NCBI GenBank assembly: GCA_023229465.1
Contig: JALNZE010000005.1
Location: 91,389 to 155,388, forward strand
Source of the DNA: Chitinophagaceae bacterium
Lineage (GTDB): Bacteria; Bacteroidota; Bacteroidia; Chitinophagales; Chitinophagaceae
Direction: 5' to 3'
Length of the DNA: 64,000 bases
The notes under the pieces are model-generated. The model saw nothing but the letters and a program-made list of their open reading frames with translations, ran no database searches and was not told the DNA's origin. Numbering within the stretch: the stretch's first letter is position 1; each line of letters begins with the position of its first letter. The translations under genes and the position numbers were made by a program. Of this stretch, positions 1-10,686 are shown in pieces.

Positions 1-3000
1 ATTGTTGTACTGATCTGTCCAGATATAACTCATTGCCCCATTCGCTTGTAATTGAATTGCATCTCCTTTGCAGATGGTTGCACTATTGTTTACGGTAAGA
101 ACAGGCGCTGAATGAATGGTAATCTTTTTATAAGCTGAATCCAAACAATGGTTAACAGTTGATACAGTCAATTTTATCGTATAGTTACCGGTATTAGTAT
201 ATTGCACTGTTACAACGGAGTCCTTGGATTTAAGGCCATTTGCCATGTTCCATAAAAGATAGGCAATGGAGTCCCTCGAATTCACAACAGGTGAGAGTTG
301 GAACAGTTGACTCCTGCAGGCATCTGCAATGGAATTGATATTTACTTCGGGGAATTGATAAATCGTCACCGGGAATGTAGCCTGCGCTGTACCGGTACAA
401 CCGGTAATACTTTGTGCAGTAAGGGTTACTGTATATGAGCCGGCTTCAGTAAAATCAATAGTATAATTTTTTGTGGGGATGGTATCTCCCGGATTGATGG
501 ACCATTTCCAGTTGTCAATGCCAAAACCTGACAGGCTTTTATCAATGAATTGATACGTTGATTTTCCGCAAATAGCCATACTTGTTAAGTTGAACCATGC
601 TTTAACCTGGTCAACTTTAACAGTAACGGTACTGGTAGAATTGGCGCATACACCATTGGAGATCGCCCATTCAAACCGGTAAGTGCCAATTTGTAAACCG
701 CTGACAATAGCGTTAGGTAATGAATTGTCAGCAAAAGTTACGGCAGATGGGCCTGATATAAAACGCCATTTGCCAATGCCGGAAGCAGGGATATTGCCAT
801 TCAGTATTGTAGAAGTATTTGCGTTACACAATACCTGGTCCGGGCCTGCATTGGCAATAGTAGCAGGTTCTAATACTGTTATGGTGATGATGTTACTGTA
901 TTGTAAACCACAGCTACCATTCTTCACCAGTACCCTGTATTGTGTAGTTGAGGTAAGATTAGTATAAGTATAGGTAGTTAATGTATCAGCAATTATATAC
1001 CAGGTAATGCCTTTATCAGAAGAAGATTCCCAATGTATAACGTTACCGGTTTTACCAGTTAAAGTAAGATTACCTCCGTTGCGGCCAAAACAAACAATAG
1101 CGCTGCCGGTAAGCACACCCGCTACTGTGGCGGGATCTACCGTAATGACGGCAATATCAGAATAGGCTGCTGAACAAATACCGCTTTGTACCATTACACG
1201 GTATCGGGTAGTATTACCAAGATTAGAATAGGTGTAGGTGTCGGTGGTATTATTGATGGAGGTCCAGGTACTGCCCTTATCCGTTGAAAATTCCCAACGG
1301 GTAATATTACCCGTATGGCTACCCAGGTTTAAAGTGCCCGTATTATCGGTTGCACATACTATGGCATCGGCTGATAATTTTCCTGGAACGCTGGCAGGAT
1401 TAACTGTAACCGTAACCATATTGGAATACATAGCGGTACATACACCACTTTGTACCAGTACCCTGTATTGGGTAGTCGCTGTCAGATTATTGTATACGCT
1501 GCTTACTGTGGTATCAGTAATACTTGTCCAACTGGCGCCGCTGTCAGTAGAAGTCTCCCATCTTATTATATTGCCGGTAAAACCCGATAGAGTTAATGTA
1601 CCTGTATTGGTGCCGGTACAAACGGTATTATCATTAACGAGCGTTCCGGCAAAAGTGGGCGGATCAATTTTAATAGTGGTGGTGCTTGTTGAGATAGGAC
1701 AGATACCATTGGCAATGATCCATATAAATTGATAAGTACCGGTTGTTAAACCGCTGACGGTTGTGCCGGGTAACTGTTTATTGGTAAACACTGCGCCGGT
1801 GGGTCCTGATACCTGGGCCCATACACCTGCACCGGATGAAGGTATGGTAGCGTTCAGTTTTGCAGCACTGCTGTTACATAGAACCTGGTTGTTGCCCGCA
1901 TTAGCGATTGATGACGGCTGCAAAACGATTACCAGTACAATATTTGTATAGCTTGTTGCACATACACCATTTTGTATAAGCACCCTGAACAATGTAGCAG
2001 TGGTAAGATTGTTATAAATAAATGTATTGCCGGTACCGGCGATGTTGTTCCAGGTTGTTCCATTATCGGAAGAAGACTCCCAATGTATGATGTTTCCGTT
2101 ATTACCGGAGAGTGTGAGCGTACCGGTATTGGCAGCGGCACAGACAGTAGCGGCGGCAGCGAGCGTTCCTGCTATAGTAGGTGGATAAACAATGATCCGG
2201 ACAGTATCTTTTGAATCGGCACAAAGTGCATTGGAGATCGTCCAAATGAACTGGTAAGTACCGGCGGTCAATGCATTAACCGTAGTAGCGGGGTCATTAG
2301 GATTGGTGAAGGTAGCCGTTGAAGGATTGCCCGCAAGAGCGGTCCATATACCGGTACCTGAAGCAGGTGTATTGGCGGCGAGTGTTGTGGCGGTTACATT
2401 ACAGAGCAACTGATCAGGCCCCGCATTGGCAATAGTAACAGGCTGCACCACATTAATGGTAACGGTATTTGAATAAAGTGCGGGGCAAACAGTATTCTGT
2501 ACATAAGCCCTGTAAGCAATAGTAGCAGCGAGATTGTTATAGGTAAATGTATTGCCGGTATTGGCAATGTTGTTCCAGGTTGTTCCATTATTGGAAGAAG
2601 ACTCCCAACGGATGATGCTGCTGACATACCCGGAGAGTGTGAGTGTACCGGTGTTAACATTGGCACAGACAGTAGCGGCAGCAGCGAGTGTGCCCGCAAC
2701 AGAAGGTGAATACACCGTGATCCGGACAGTATCTTTTGAATCGGCACAGAGTGCATTGGAGATCGTCCAAATGAACTGGTAAGTACCGGCGGTCAATCCA
2801 TTAACTGTTGTGTTAGGATCAGCAGGATTGGTGAAGTTAACCGTTGAAGGGTTCCCGGTAATTGCTGTCCATATACCTGTACCCGAAGCAGGTGTATTGG
2901 CGGCGAGTGTTATGGCGGTTACATTACAGAGCAACTGATCAGGCCCCGCATTGGCAATGGTAACAGGCTGCACGGTGTTAATGGTAACGGTATTGGAATA

Positions 3001-6000
3001 GAGCGCGGGGCAAACAGTATTCTGCACATAAGCCCTGTAAGTAATAGTAGCAGCGAGATTGTTATAGGTAAATGTATTGCCGGTATTGGCAATGTTGTTC
3101 CAGGTTGTTCCATTATTGGAAGAAGACTCCCAACGGATGATGCTGCTGACATACCCGGAGAGTGTGAGTGTACCGGTGTTAACATTGGCACAGACAGTAG
3201 CGGCAGCAGCGAGTGTGCCCGCAACAGAAGGTGAATACACCGTGATCCGGACAGTATCTTTTGAATCGGCACAAAGTGCATTGGAGATCGTCCAAATGAA
3301 CTGGTAAGTACCGGCGGTCAATGCATTAACCGTAGTAGTGGGGTTATTAGGATTGGTGAAGGTAGTTGTTGAAGGATTGCCCGCAAGAGCGGTCCATATA
3401 CCGGTACCTGAAGCAGGTGTATTGGCGGCAAGTGTTGTGGCGGTTACATTACAGAGTGACTGATCAGTTCCTGCATTGGCAATGGTAGCTTCCTGTAAAA
3501 CGGTAATGGTAACAATATTGGTAAACAACGCAGGGCATACGCCATTTTGTACTTTGGCCCTGAATTGTGAAGTTGTAGCCAGGTTATTATAAATATAAGA
3601 AGTCAGGTTAGCTGTATTCGCAATAGCAAGCCATGAACTGCCATTATCAATTGACACTTCACCTTGTAAAATACTACCTCTGAAACCGGATATACTTAAC
3701 GTGCCTGTATTAGAGGTAATACATACAGTAGCATCAGCTTCTATAGTTCCGGCAATGGTCGGCAGTTGTATGGTAATGTTAACAGTATCTCTTGAATCAC
3801 TACATATACCATTGGAGATGGTCCATACGAACCGGTAAGTACCGATAGTTAAGCCATTAACAACGCTCTTGCGATCAGCGGAATTGCTAAAAGTGACCGA
3901 TGAAGGATTTCCTGCAAGTGCACTCCAGATACCTACACCTGAAACTGGTGTATTAGCCGCGAGCGAAGTGGAGGTTGTATTACAAAGTGTTTGATCCGGC
4001 CCTGCATCCGCAGGTGTAACTAATTGTAATACGGTAACGGTGGCGGCAATACCGGAATATAATTCTGCACCAACTCCATTTTTTACAAGGGCCCTGAACA
4101 GGGTAGTGGTGGTCAGGTTATCGTATGTATAAGTAGCCTGATTGGTACCAACAGTGCTGACTATTACACTCCAGGTGGCTCCATAATCAATAGAAGATTC
4201 CCATTGAAGTACCGTTCCAAGATAATCGCTTAATACAAGTGTACCATGGTTATTACTGGTACAAACAACCGCATCCGGACCAATCACACCGGGATTTGTA
4301 GGGGGCTGAACAGTGATCTGCATGGTATCACGCGAAATAGCACAATAACCGTTGGAAACGGTCCAGACAAGCTTATAGTTTCCATTTGTAGGAGGGGTGC
4401 CGGGGTTAAAAGCCAACCCTCCCACGGTTGTATTAGGATCTGATGGGTTTACAAAACTCAATGTTGAAGGCCCACCTGGTAAAACTGACCATGTACCGGT
4501 ACCGGAAGTGGGTGTATTAGCGCCGAGTTTATAACTGGTGATACCATTGATCACCGTTGTGTCTGGTCCTGCATTGGCTGTTGTAACCGGTTGTAATACC
4601 GTAATGGTAACTATGTTGGAATACAGAGAGGGACAAACCGCGTTTTGTACGTAGGCCCTGTATTTGGTAGTGGCAGAAAGGTTGTTGTATGCAAGTGTAT
4701 TGCTGGTATTGGCCACATTGGTCCAGGAGCTGCCATTATCAACGGAGGATTCCCAGCGAAGGATACTGCTGAGGTAATTGCTGAGTGTAAGTGTGCCATT
4801 ATTCGAAGTGGCACAAACAGTAGCATCAGCGGCAAGTGTACCGGGATTTGTTGCAGGATTTACAGTGATCTGAATAGTGTCTTTTGAATCGGAACAGGTA
4901 CCATTGGATATTGTCCATAGGAATTGATAAGTTCCGGCAGTTAATCCATTGACTGTAGTAGCAGGTGAGGCTATATTGGTGAAGCTAACCGTTGAAGGAT
5001 TACCGGCAAAGGCAGTCCATGTACCGGTACCGGAAGTGGGTGTATTAGCGGCAAGCGTTGCAGATGCCACATTACAGAGTGACTGATCCGGCCCTGCATT
5101 GGCAATGGTTACGGCTTGTATTACGGTAATGGTAGCGATACTTGAATAAAGTGGGGGGCACACACCACTTTGCACGTAGGCCCTGTATTGTGTAGAGGTT
5201 GCGAGATTATTATAAGTAAGTGTATTTCCGGTATTGACAATGTTGTTCCAGGTTGTTCCATTATTAATGGAAGATTCCCAATGTAAAATGCTGCCGGTAT
5301 AACCGCTGAGTGTGAGCGTTCCGTTATTGGCAGTAGCACAAACGGTGGCGCTGGCGGCAATGGAGCCGGGCACTGTTTGCGGGTTTATGGTGAGTTGAAC
5401 GGTATCTTTTGAATCGGCACAGGTACTGTTGGAGATGGTCCACACAAACAAATAGGTACCCGTAGTTAATCCATTGATAGTAGTGGCGGGGTCAGCGGCA
5501 TTGGTGAAAGTAACGGTTGAAGAGTTACCTGTCAGAGCCGTCCATGTACCGGTACCCGATACAGGTGTATTGGCAGCGAGCGAAGCAGAAGTGGTATAGC
5601 AAAGTGTTTGATCGGGCCCTGCATTGGCAATGGTTACGGGTTGTATTACGGTAATGGTAGCGATACTTGAATAAAGTGGCGGGCACACACCACTTTGCAC
5701 ATAAGCCCTGTATTGAGTAGAGGCATTAAGATTATTATAAGTAAGTGCATTACCGGTATTGGCGATGTTGATCCAGGTGGTACCATTGTCAATGGAAGAT
5801 TCCCAGCGAATAATGCTGCCGGTATAACCACTGAGTGTGAGTGTGCCATTATTGGAAGTAGCACAAACGGTGGCGCTGGCGGCGATGCTACCAGGCACTG
5901 TTTGCGGGTTCACGGTGATCTGTACGGTATCTTTTGAATCGGCACAGGCACTGTTGGAGATGGTCCATACAAACAAATAAGTACCCGTTGTCAATCCATT

Positions 6001-9000
6001 AATAGTTGTGGCAGGATCAGCAGCATTGGTGAAAGTAACCGTTGAAGGATTACCTGTCAGCGCCGTCCATGTACCGGTACCCGATGCAGGTGTATTGGCG
6101 GCGAGCGAAGCGGAAGTGGTATAGCAAAGTGTTTGATCGGACCCTGCATTGGCAGTAGTTACGGCTTGTATTACGGTAATGGTAGCGATACTTGAATAAA
6201 GTGGCGGGCACACACCACTTTGCACGTAGGCCCTGTATTGTGTAGAGGTTGCGAGATTATTATAAGTAAGTGTATTTCCGGTATTGACAATGTTGTTCCA
6301 GGTTGTTCCATTATTAATGGAAGATTCCCAATGTAAAATGCTGCCGGTATAACCGCTGAGTGTGAGCGTTCCGTTATTGGCAGTAGCACAAACGGTGGCG
6401 CTGGCGGCAATGGAGCCGGGCACTGTTTGCGGGTTTATGGTGAGTTGAACGGTATCTTTTGAATCGGCACAGGTACTGTTGGAGATGGTCCACACAAACA
6501 AATAGGTACCCGTAGTTAATCCATTGATAGTAGTGGCGGGGTCAGCGGCATTGGTGAAAGTAACGGTTGAAGAGTTACCTGTCAGAGCCGTCCATGTACC
6601 GGTACCCGATACAGGTGTATTGGCAGCGAGCGAAGCAGAAGTGGTATAGCAAAGTGTTTGATCGGGCCCTGCATTGGCAATGGTTACGGGTTGTATTACG
6701 GTAATGGTAGCGATACTTGAATAAAGTGGCGGGCACACACCACTTTGCACATAAGCCCTGTATTGAGTAGAGGCATTAAGATTATTATAAGTAAGTGCAT
6801 TACCGGTATTGGCGATGTTGATCCAGGTGGTACCATTGTCAATGGAAGATTCCCAGCGAATAATGCTGCCGGTATAACCACTGAGTGTGAGTGTGCCATT
6901 ATTGGAAGTAGCACAAACGGTGGCGCTGGCGGCGATGCTACCAGGCACTGTTTGCGGGTTCACGGTGATCTGTACGGTATCTTTTGAATCGGCACAGGCA
7001 CTGTTGGAGATGGTCCATACAAACAAATAAGTACCCGTTGTCAATCCATTAATAGTTGTGGCAGGATCAGCAGCATTGGTGAAAGTAACCGTTGAAGGAT
7101 TACCTGTCAGCGCCGTCCATGTACCGGTACCCGATGCAGGTGTATTGGCGGCGAGCGAAGCGGAAGTGGTATAGCAAAGTGTTTGATCGGACCCTGCATT
7201 GGCAGTAGTTACGGCTTGTATTACGGTAATGGTAGCATTATTGGAATAAATGGAGGTACACATGCCACTCTGTACAAGCAACCTGTAAAGCGTAGTGATG
7301 GTAAGATTATTATAAGTGAGCGTGTTGGTGGTATTGGCGATGTTAGTCCAGGTGGTACCATTATCGGAAGAAGATTCCCAACGAATAATATTGCCTGTAT
7401 AGGCAGAGAGCGAAAGTGTTCCGCTGTTGGCGGTGGCGCAAACAGTAGCATCGGCGGCAAGGGAACCCGCTATTGTTTGGGGATTGACTGTGATTGTAAC
7501 AGCGTTAGAGTAAGCGGAACTGCATACGCCACTTTGTACAAGCGATCTGTACAGCGTAGTGATAGTAAGATTAGTATAAGTGAGCGTGTTGGTGGTGTTG
7601 GCGATATTAGTCCAGGTGATACCATTATCGGAAGAAGATTCCCAGCGAATGATGTTGCCGGTATAACCGGAGAGGGTAAGTGTACCGTTATTGCTGCCGG
7701 CACAAACTATAGCATCGGAAGTAAGTGTTCCGGGAGCTGAGATTGGATTAACGGTGATGGTAACCGGATTAACATAGGCAAAGCTGCACGCACCATTCTG
7801 TACAACCGCCCTGAATAATGTGGTTGCGGTAAGATTGCTGTAAGTGTAAGTACTGGTGGTATTGTTGATAACAGTTGGCCAGGTAGTGCCACCATCTGTA
7901 GAAGATTCCCATCGAATGATATTGCCTGTATAACCAGATAGGGTAAGTGTGCCATTATTATTTCCGGCACAGACAGTTGCATTGGCAGAAATGCTACCGG
8001 CAACGGATTGAGCGGAATTGATGATCACAACCGTATCTTTTGAAACTGCACAGGAACCATTGGAAATGGTCCAGGTAAGCTGGTAAGTGCCGGGTATCAA
8101 TCCATTTACGCTGCCGGAAGGCGATGAAGGGGCTCCAAAAGTTACTGCTGACGGGCCGGACAGAAAAGCCCAGTTCCCTGTACCGGAAACCGGGTTGTTA
8201 CCGGCGAGTATAGCGGTGGTGGTATCACACAGCGCCTGGTCGGGCCCTGCATTGGCCACTGTTGGCAAAGCATATATTACTACATCCGTTGAATCTGTAT
8301 TGCTGCAACCTGAAGGGGAAAAAGCGGTAATGTGATACCGTACCGTTGCATTGGCAGTGGAATTATTGATCAGTACATCATTGATCTGATTGGTGGTGGT
8401 GGCAACAGCAACTGAAGAATTACCGCTTGCCGTTCCTGAAATAACAGAAGAACTCCAGGTATAAACAGAGCCTGTTAATGAACTGCTGAACTGAATATTA
8501 GTGTTACTGCCTGTACAAATAGTTGTTGCATTATTTGTAATGGTAACAGCAGGCTTTGGCTTGGCGGTTACAGTAAATGTAAAAGGTGTTCCGGTACAGG
8601 TATTGTTGGTTGGGGTAAATGAATACGGTATGATGGTATAGATTACTACCGCATCGCCCGTACTGGATAAGTTAACCAGTGAGTCGATAATATTTCCCGT
8701 TCCGCTTGCTGTATTCCCGGTTAATGAACCTGCAGTAACTGATGATGCCCATGAATATGTACTTCCTGAAATAGTAGAAACAGGGGTGAAGTTCAATGAT
8801 TGGTTTGAACAAATGGTTTGGACGGAATTTGTGCCGGTATTATCGGGAGCAATTCGCAATGTCATGGAGTCTATACTGGTACTGGTGCCGCAATTACCGG
8901 TTGAATTTATTGTAGAAGACCCTTGTAAATAAATTTTGATCACCCCGATAGTCTTATCGGTTCCACTTGGGGTATAGGTAGTATTGAGCGCATTTGGGTT

Positions 9001-10101
9001 AGAAAAAGTACCCGATCCCGTAGTTGACCAGTTGTATAAGTTGGTAACCAGCGAAACCTTTCCCAAAAGATTAATAGGCGCCGTATTGTAACAAACAGTC
9101 GTATCATGAGACCCCTGTATGGTATCAGCAGCTATTGAGTTTTTGTAAACGATCTGCGTGTCTACACAGGTTATACCATTTGTAGTAAACTGTACAACTA
9201 CCTGAAAGGAGGATCCTGTCAGGAGCTGAACACGCGGATATTGGGAACTGGCAGTGGAAGATCCCTGATAGGAAAAAGAGCCACCGGTTATGGCCCAAAA
9301 AAAACTATTACCCGCATTGCTGTTACTGTAGGTTACGCCATAATAGGTATCAGTAGCGTTAAAGCTTGCAATACCATTGTTACATTCTATCAGATCAGGA
9401 TGTAAAACAGCACTGGCGGTTGAGATTGTTTTTGTAACTGTTGCTGAACACCCCGCTACAGTGGTTACCGTATAAGAAATAATAGTTGAGCCAAGGGCTT
9501 TAACCGATACTAATCCGGCGTTACTAACTGTTGCAACAGTTGTATTACTGCTGCTCCAAACACCTCCCGGGGTAGCATCACTCAATGTAATGGTACTTCC
9601 CACACAACCTGTAGAATTACCGCTGATAGACGCAACGGTGGGTGTTGGGTTAACGGTAACAGAGATACTCGCATTAGACGAATTGTCTAATCCATCTTCA
9701 ACCTCAAGTGAATAAGTACCACTGGCAGCAGTAGTTACATTCGTGATAGTTGGGTTCTGCTGTGTGGATGAAAAACCATTGGGGCCTGTCCATTTATAAG
9801 TATATGGCGCGGTTCCACCGGATGGGGTTGATGTCAGGTTAAGACTGTTCCCAGAACAAACCGGGCTATTACTGCCAACGGTAAGTGAAAGAAAGTTATT
9901 ATTGGTGAGTGTAGTTGTACCGATGCCTGCATTAGTAAATCCATCCCCGCCGGGTACACTTATGCCCGTTGCAATGTTTTGTGTAAACACATTTGCCAAC
10001 ATAGTATTAGGGTATGGATTACTTGCATTTTGTGAGAGTGCAGGTAAACAATACCACAACATACATATTCCCAAAAAGAGGGATTGTTTGAGGGTTTTCA
10101 T
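1..10101 (-). CDS. Giant secreted repeat adhesin (5' part, continues past left edge)
   Basis: One reading frame stays open from an ATG at 10,101 to the left edge, about 3,367 codons, and no stop is seen at the edge. The N-terminus (MKTLKQSLFLGICMLWYC...LSQ) is a typical Sec signal peptide with A/S-Q before the cut. After a unique region of ~600 residues, two modules recur. One is ~82 residues (AGPDQ-LC...GTGTW...GTY-WTISN--C--SKDTV), about 13 copies. The other is ~90 residues (ATVCA-N-GTLTLSGYTG-I-RWESS-DNGTTW...YR--VQSG-C), about 16 copies. They resemble PKD/Ig-like modules of Bacteroidota surface proteins; modules near the left edge have the PKD-like form YTIKLTV...C-DSA. The C-terminus, where a T9SS sorting domain would be expected, is outside the window. 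Role in adhesion or gliding is inferred from architecture only. It is transcribed alone; no partner gene is adjacent. Confidence 0.9.
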   Translation of the reverse strand, partial: MKTLKQSLFLGICMLWYCLPALSQNASNPYPNTMLANVFTQNIATGISVPGGDGFTNAGIGTTTLTNNNFLSLTVGSNSPVCSGNSLNLTSTPSGGTAPYTYKWTGPNGFSSTQQNPTITNVTTAASGTYSLEVEDGLDNSSNASISVTVNPTPTVASISGNSTGCVGSTITLSDATPGGVWSSSNTTVATVSNAGLVSVKALGSTIISYTVTTVAGCSATVTKTISTASAVLHPDLIECNNGIASFNATDTYYGVTYSNSNAGNSFFWAITGGSFSYQGSSTASSQYPRVQLLTGSSFQVVVQFTTNGITCVDTQIVYKNSIAADTIQGSHDTTVCYNTAPINLLGKVSLVTNLYNWSTTGSGTFSNPNALNTTYTPSGTDKTIGVIKIYLQGSSTINSTGNCGTSTSIDSMTLRIAPDNTGTNSVQTICSNQSLNFTPVSTISGSTYSWASSVTAGSLTGNTASGTGNIIDSLVNLSSTGDAVVIYTIIPYSFTPTNNTCTGTPFTFTVTAKPKPAVTITNNATTICTGSNTNIQFSSSLTGSVYTWSSSVISGTASGNSSVAVATTTNQINDVLINNSTANATVRYHITAFSPSGCSNTDSTDVVIYALPTVANAGPDQALCDTTTAILAGNNPVSGTGNWAFLSGPSAVTFGAPSSPSGSVNGLIPGTYQLTWTISNGSCAVSKDTVVIINSAQSVAGSISANATVCAGNNNGTLTLSGYTGNIIRWESSTDGGTTWPTVINNTTSTYTYSNLTATTLFRAVVQNGACSFAYVNPVTITVNPISAPGTLTSDAIVCAGSNNGTLTLSGYTGNIIRWESSSDNGITWTNIANTTNTLTYTNLTITTLYRSLVQSGVCSSAYSNAVTITVNPQTIAGSLAADATVCATANSGTLSLSAYTGNIIRWESSSDNGTTWTNIANTTNTLTYNNLTITTLYRLLVQSGMCTSIYSNNATITVIQAVTTANAGSDQTLCYTTSASLAANTPASGTGTWTALTGNPSTVTFTNAADPATTINGLTTGTYLFVWTISNSACADSKDTVQITVNPQTVPGSIAASATVCATSNNGTLTLSGYTGSIIRWESSIDNGTTWINIANTGNALTYNNLNASTQYRAYVQSGVCPPLYSSIATITVIQPVTIANAGPDQTLCYTTSASLAANTPVSGTGTWTALTGNSSTVTFTNAADPATTINGLTTGTYLFVWTISNSTCADSKDTVQLTINPQTVPGSIAASATVCATANNGTLTLSGYTGSILHWESSINNGTTWNNIVNTGNTLTYNNLATSTQYRAYVQSGVCPPLYSSIATITVIQAVTTANAGSDQTLCYTTSASLAANTPASGTGTWTALTGNPSTVTFTNAADPATTINGLTTGTYLFVWTISNSACADSKDTVQITVNPQTVPGSIAASATVCATSNNGTLTLSGYTGSIIRWESSIDNGTTWINIANTGNALTYNNLNASTQYRAYVQSGVCPPLYSSIATITVIQPVTIANAGPDQTLCYTTSASLAANTPVSGTGTWTALTGNSSTVTFTNAADPATTINGLTTGTYLFVWTISNSTCADSKDTVQLTINPQTVPGSIAASATVCATANNGTLTLSGYTGSILHWESSINNGTTWNNIVNTGNTLTYNNLATSTQYRAYVQSGVCPPLYSSIATITVIQAVTIANAGPDQSLCNVASATLAANTPTSGTGTWTAFAGNPSTVSFTNIASPATTVNGLTAGTYQFLWTISNGTCSDSKDTIQITVNPATNPGTLAADATVCATSNNGTLTLSNYLSSILRWESSVDNGSSWTNVANTSNTLAYNNLSATTKYRAYVQNAVCPSLYSNIVTITVLQPVTTANAGPDTTVINGITSYKLGANTPTSGTGTWSVLPGGPSTLSFVNPSDPNTTVGGLAFNPGTPPTNGNYKLVWTVSNGYCAISRDTMQITVQPPTNPGVIGPDAVVCTSNNHGTLVLSDYLGTVLQWESSIDYGATWSVIVSTVGTNQATYTYDNLTTTTLFRALVKNGVGAELYSGIAATVTVLQLVTPADAGPDQTLCNTTSTSLAANTPVSGVGIWSALAGNPSSVTFSNSADRKSVVNGLTIGTYRFVWTISNGICSDSRDTVNITIQLPTIAGTIEADATVCITSNTGTLSISGFRGSILQGEVSIDNGSSWLAIANTANLTSYIYNNLATTSQFRAKVQNGVCPALFTNIVTITVLQEATIANAGTDQSLCNVTATTLAANTPASGTGIWTALAGNPSTTTFTNPNNPTTTVNALTAGTYQFIWTISNALCADSKDTVRITVYSPSVAGTLAAAATVCANVNTGTLTLSGYVSSIIRWESSSNNGTTWNNIANTGNTFTYNNLAATITYRAYVQNTVCPALYSNTVTINTVQPVTIANAGPDQLLCNVTAITLAANTPASGTGIWTAITGNPSTVNFTNPADPNTTVNGLTAGTYQFIWTISNALCADSKDTVRITVYSPSVAGTLAAAATVCANVNTGTLTLSGYVSSIIRWESSSNNGTTWNNIANTGNTFTYNNLAATIAYRAYVQNTVCPALYSNTVTINVVQPVTIANAGPDQLLCNVTATTLAANTPASGTGIWTALAGNPSTATFTNPNDPATTVNALTAGTYQFIWTISNALCADSKDTVRIIVYPPTIAGTLAAAATVCAAANTGTLTLSGNNGNIIHWESSSDNGTTWNNIAGTGNTFIYNNLTTATLFRVLIQNGVCATSYTNIVLVIVLQPSSIANAGNNQVLCNSSAAKLNATIPSSGAGVWAQVSGPTGAVFTNKQLPGTTVSGLTTGTYQFIWIIANGICPISTSTTTIKIDPPTFAGTLVNDNTVCTGTNTGTLTLSGFTGNIIRWETSTDSGASWTSITDTTVSSVYNNLTATTQYRVLVQSGVCTAMYSNMVTVTVNPASVPGKLSADAIVCATDNTGTLNLGSHTGNITRWEFSTDKGSTWTSINNTTDTYTYSNLGNTTRYRVMVQSGICSAAYSDIAVITVDPATVAGVLTGSAIVCFGRNGGNLTLTGKTGNVIHWESSSDKGITWYIIADTLTTYTYTNLTSTTQYRVLVKNGSCGLQYSNIITITVLEPATIANAGPDQVLCNANTSTILNGNIPASGIGKWRFISGPSAVTFADNSLPNAIVSGLQIGTYRFEWAISNGVCANSTSTVTVKVDQVKAWFNLTSMAICGKSTYQFIDKSLSGFGIDNWKWSINPGDTIPTKNYTIDFTEAGSYTVTLTAQSITGCTGTAQATFPVTIYQFPEVNINSIADACRSQLFQLSPVVNSRDSIAYLLWNMANGLKSKDSVVTVQYTNTGNYTIKLTVSTVNHCLDSAYKKITIHSAPVLTVNNSATICKGDAIQLQANGAMSYIWTDQYNN
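2260..3310 (-). repeat. Two adjacent 525-bp bidomain units
   Basis: The blocks around 2,552-2,782 and 3,077-3,307 are identical at DNA level over at least ~230 bp, offset by exactly 525 bp. Flanking halves of the units differ more. This is the same 175-residue period seen in the 1,050-bp duplication at 5.1-7.2 kb. Confidence 0.85.
5116..7215 (-). repeat. 1,050-bp near-identical tandem duplication inside adhesin gene
   Basis: The segment at about 5,116-6,165 is repeated head to tail at about 6,166-7,215. Every line I compared is identical except for a change near the left boundary (5,152 region versus 6,202 region). The unit equals two 525-bp, 175-residue bidomain repeats, so the duplication keeps frame. 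Such near-identity points to a recent unequal crossover or strong homogenisation. Confidence 0.9.
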
Positions 10102-10686
10102 AGAATTAGGATACTTAAATTTACACCTTAAAAACCACCCTTTCAGCCGTCAAACAAAACTCAGTGTAAACAACCGAAACACACGTGTATTCTACTGTAT
10201 TACTTGTCCAATTTTATCGCCCTCTTTGTAGTAGTTTAACTATTAACATTTCCCATCTATACTACTATAGTGCGGAAAGATTCATTTCGTATGTCTTCCC
10301 GTTAAAATATCCAACTATCCATTCTCTTAGCAACCGTCATTGGATAGTGCAGGAACTGTTTTGAAAACCTTCCTTTCTACTAACTCTTTTCAAGAATTAT
10401 GTAATATCATATGGGTATGATTTCTGAAATTGCACGCTAAGATTCATTAATGGACATGGACTTATTAAGATTAAAAATGTATGGGCTGCCATTGCTTATG
10501 GAAAAGTATGGAGAGATAAATTCCGTAACAAAGCGAAGGAAGGGAGGAACAATTTATTGGGTAGATACTACTATCGTTGCTTACTCATTTTATAGACTCC
10601 GGAAATGAATTGGATAATATAATACGGGATATTACTGAAAAAACAGAACCTGATAATTTTAATAAATACGAGATTTTATAGATTAA
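10102..10686. other. 585-bp intergenic region between adhesin and response regulator
   Basis: AT-rich spacer that must hold the adhesin promoter on the minus strand. A TTTG at about 10,157 and TAAATTT near 10,123 resemble parts of a Bacteroidota promoter but their spacing is too long to be convincing. No strong terminator was seen. A 52-codon open frame lies at 10,451-10,609 on the plus strand. Confidence 0.5.
10451..10609 (+). CDS. Possible small ORF (52 aa)
   Basis: ATG...TGA frame beginning MDMDLLRLKMYGLP, rich in Leu, Met, Lys and Arg. No recognisable family, no purine-rich ribosome site, no operon partner. It may be a relic or chance. Kept only because it is the longest open frame in this gap. 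Confidence 0.15.

Noticed and set aside
5116..7215. Tandem duplication as assembly error only
   Set aside because: Cannot be excluded, but sequence keeps frame and carries a distinguishing substitution, so a true duplication is more likely.
683..10231. Many plus- and minus-strand ORFs of 60-185 codons
   Set aside because: They are shadows of the single long minus-strand adhesin frame and repeat with its 525-bp period, including two nearly identical 1,050-bp-spaced sets.
9902..10231. Plus-strand 109-aa ORF across the adhesin start
   Set aside because: Antisense to the signal peptide region; no coding features.
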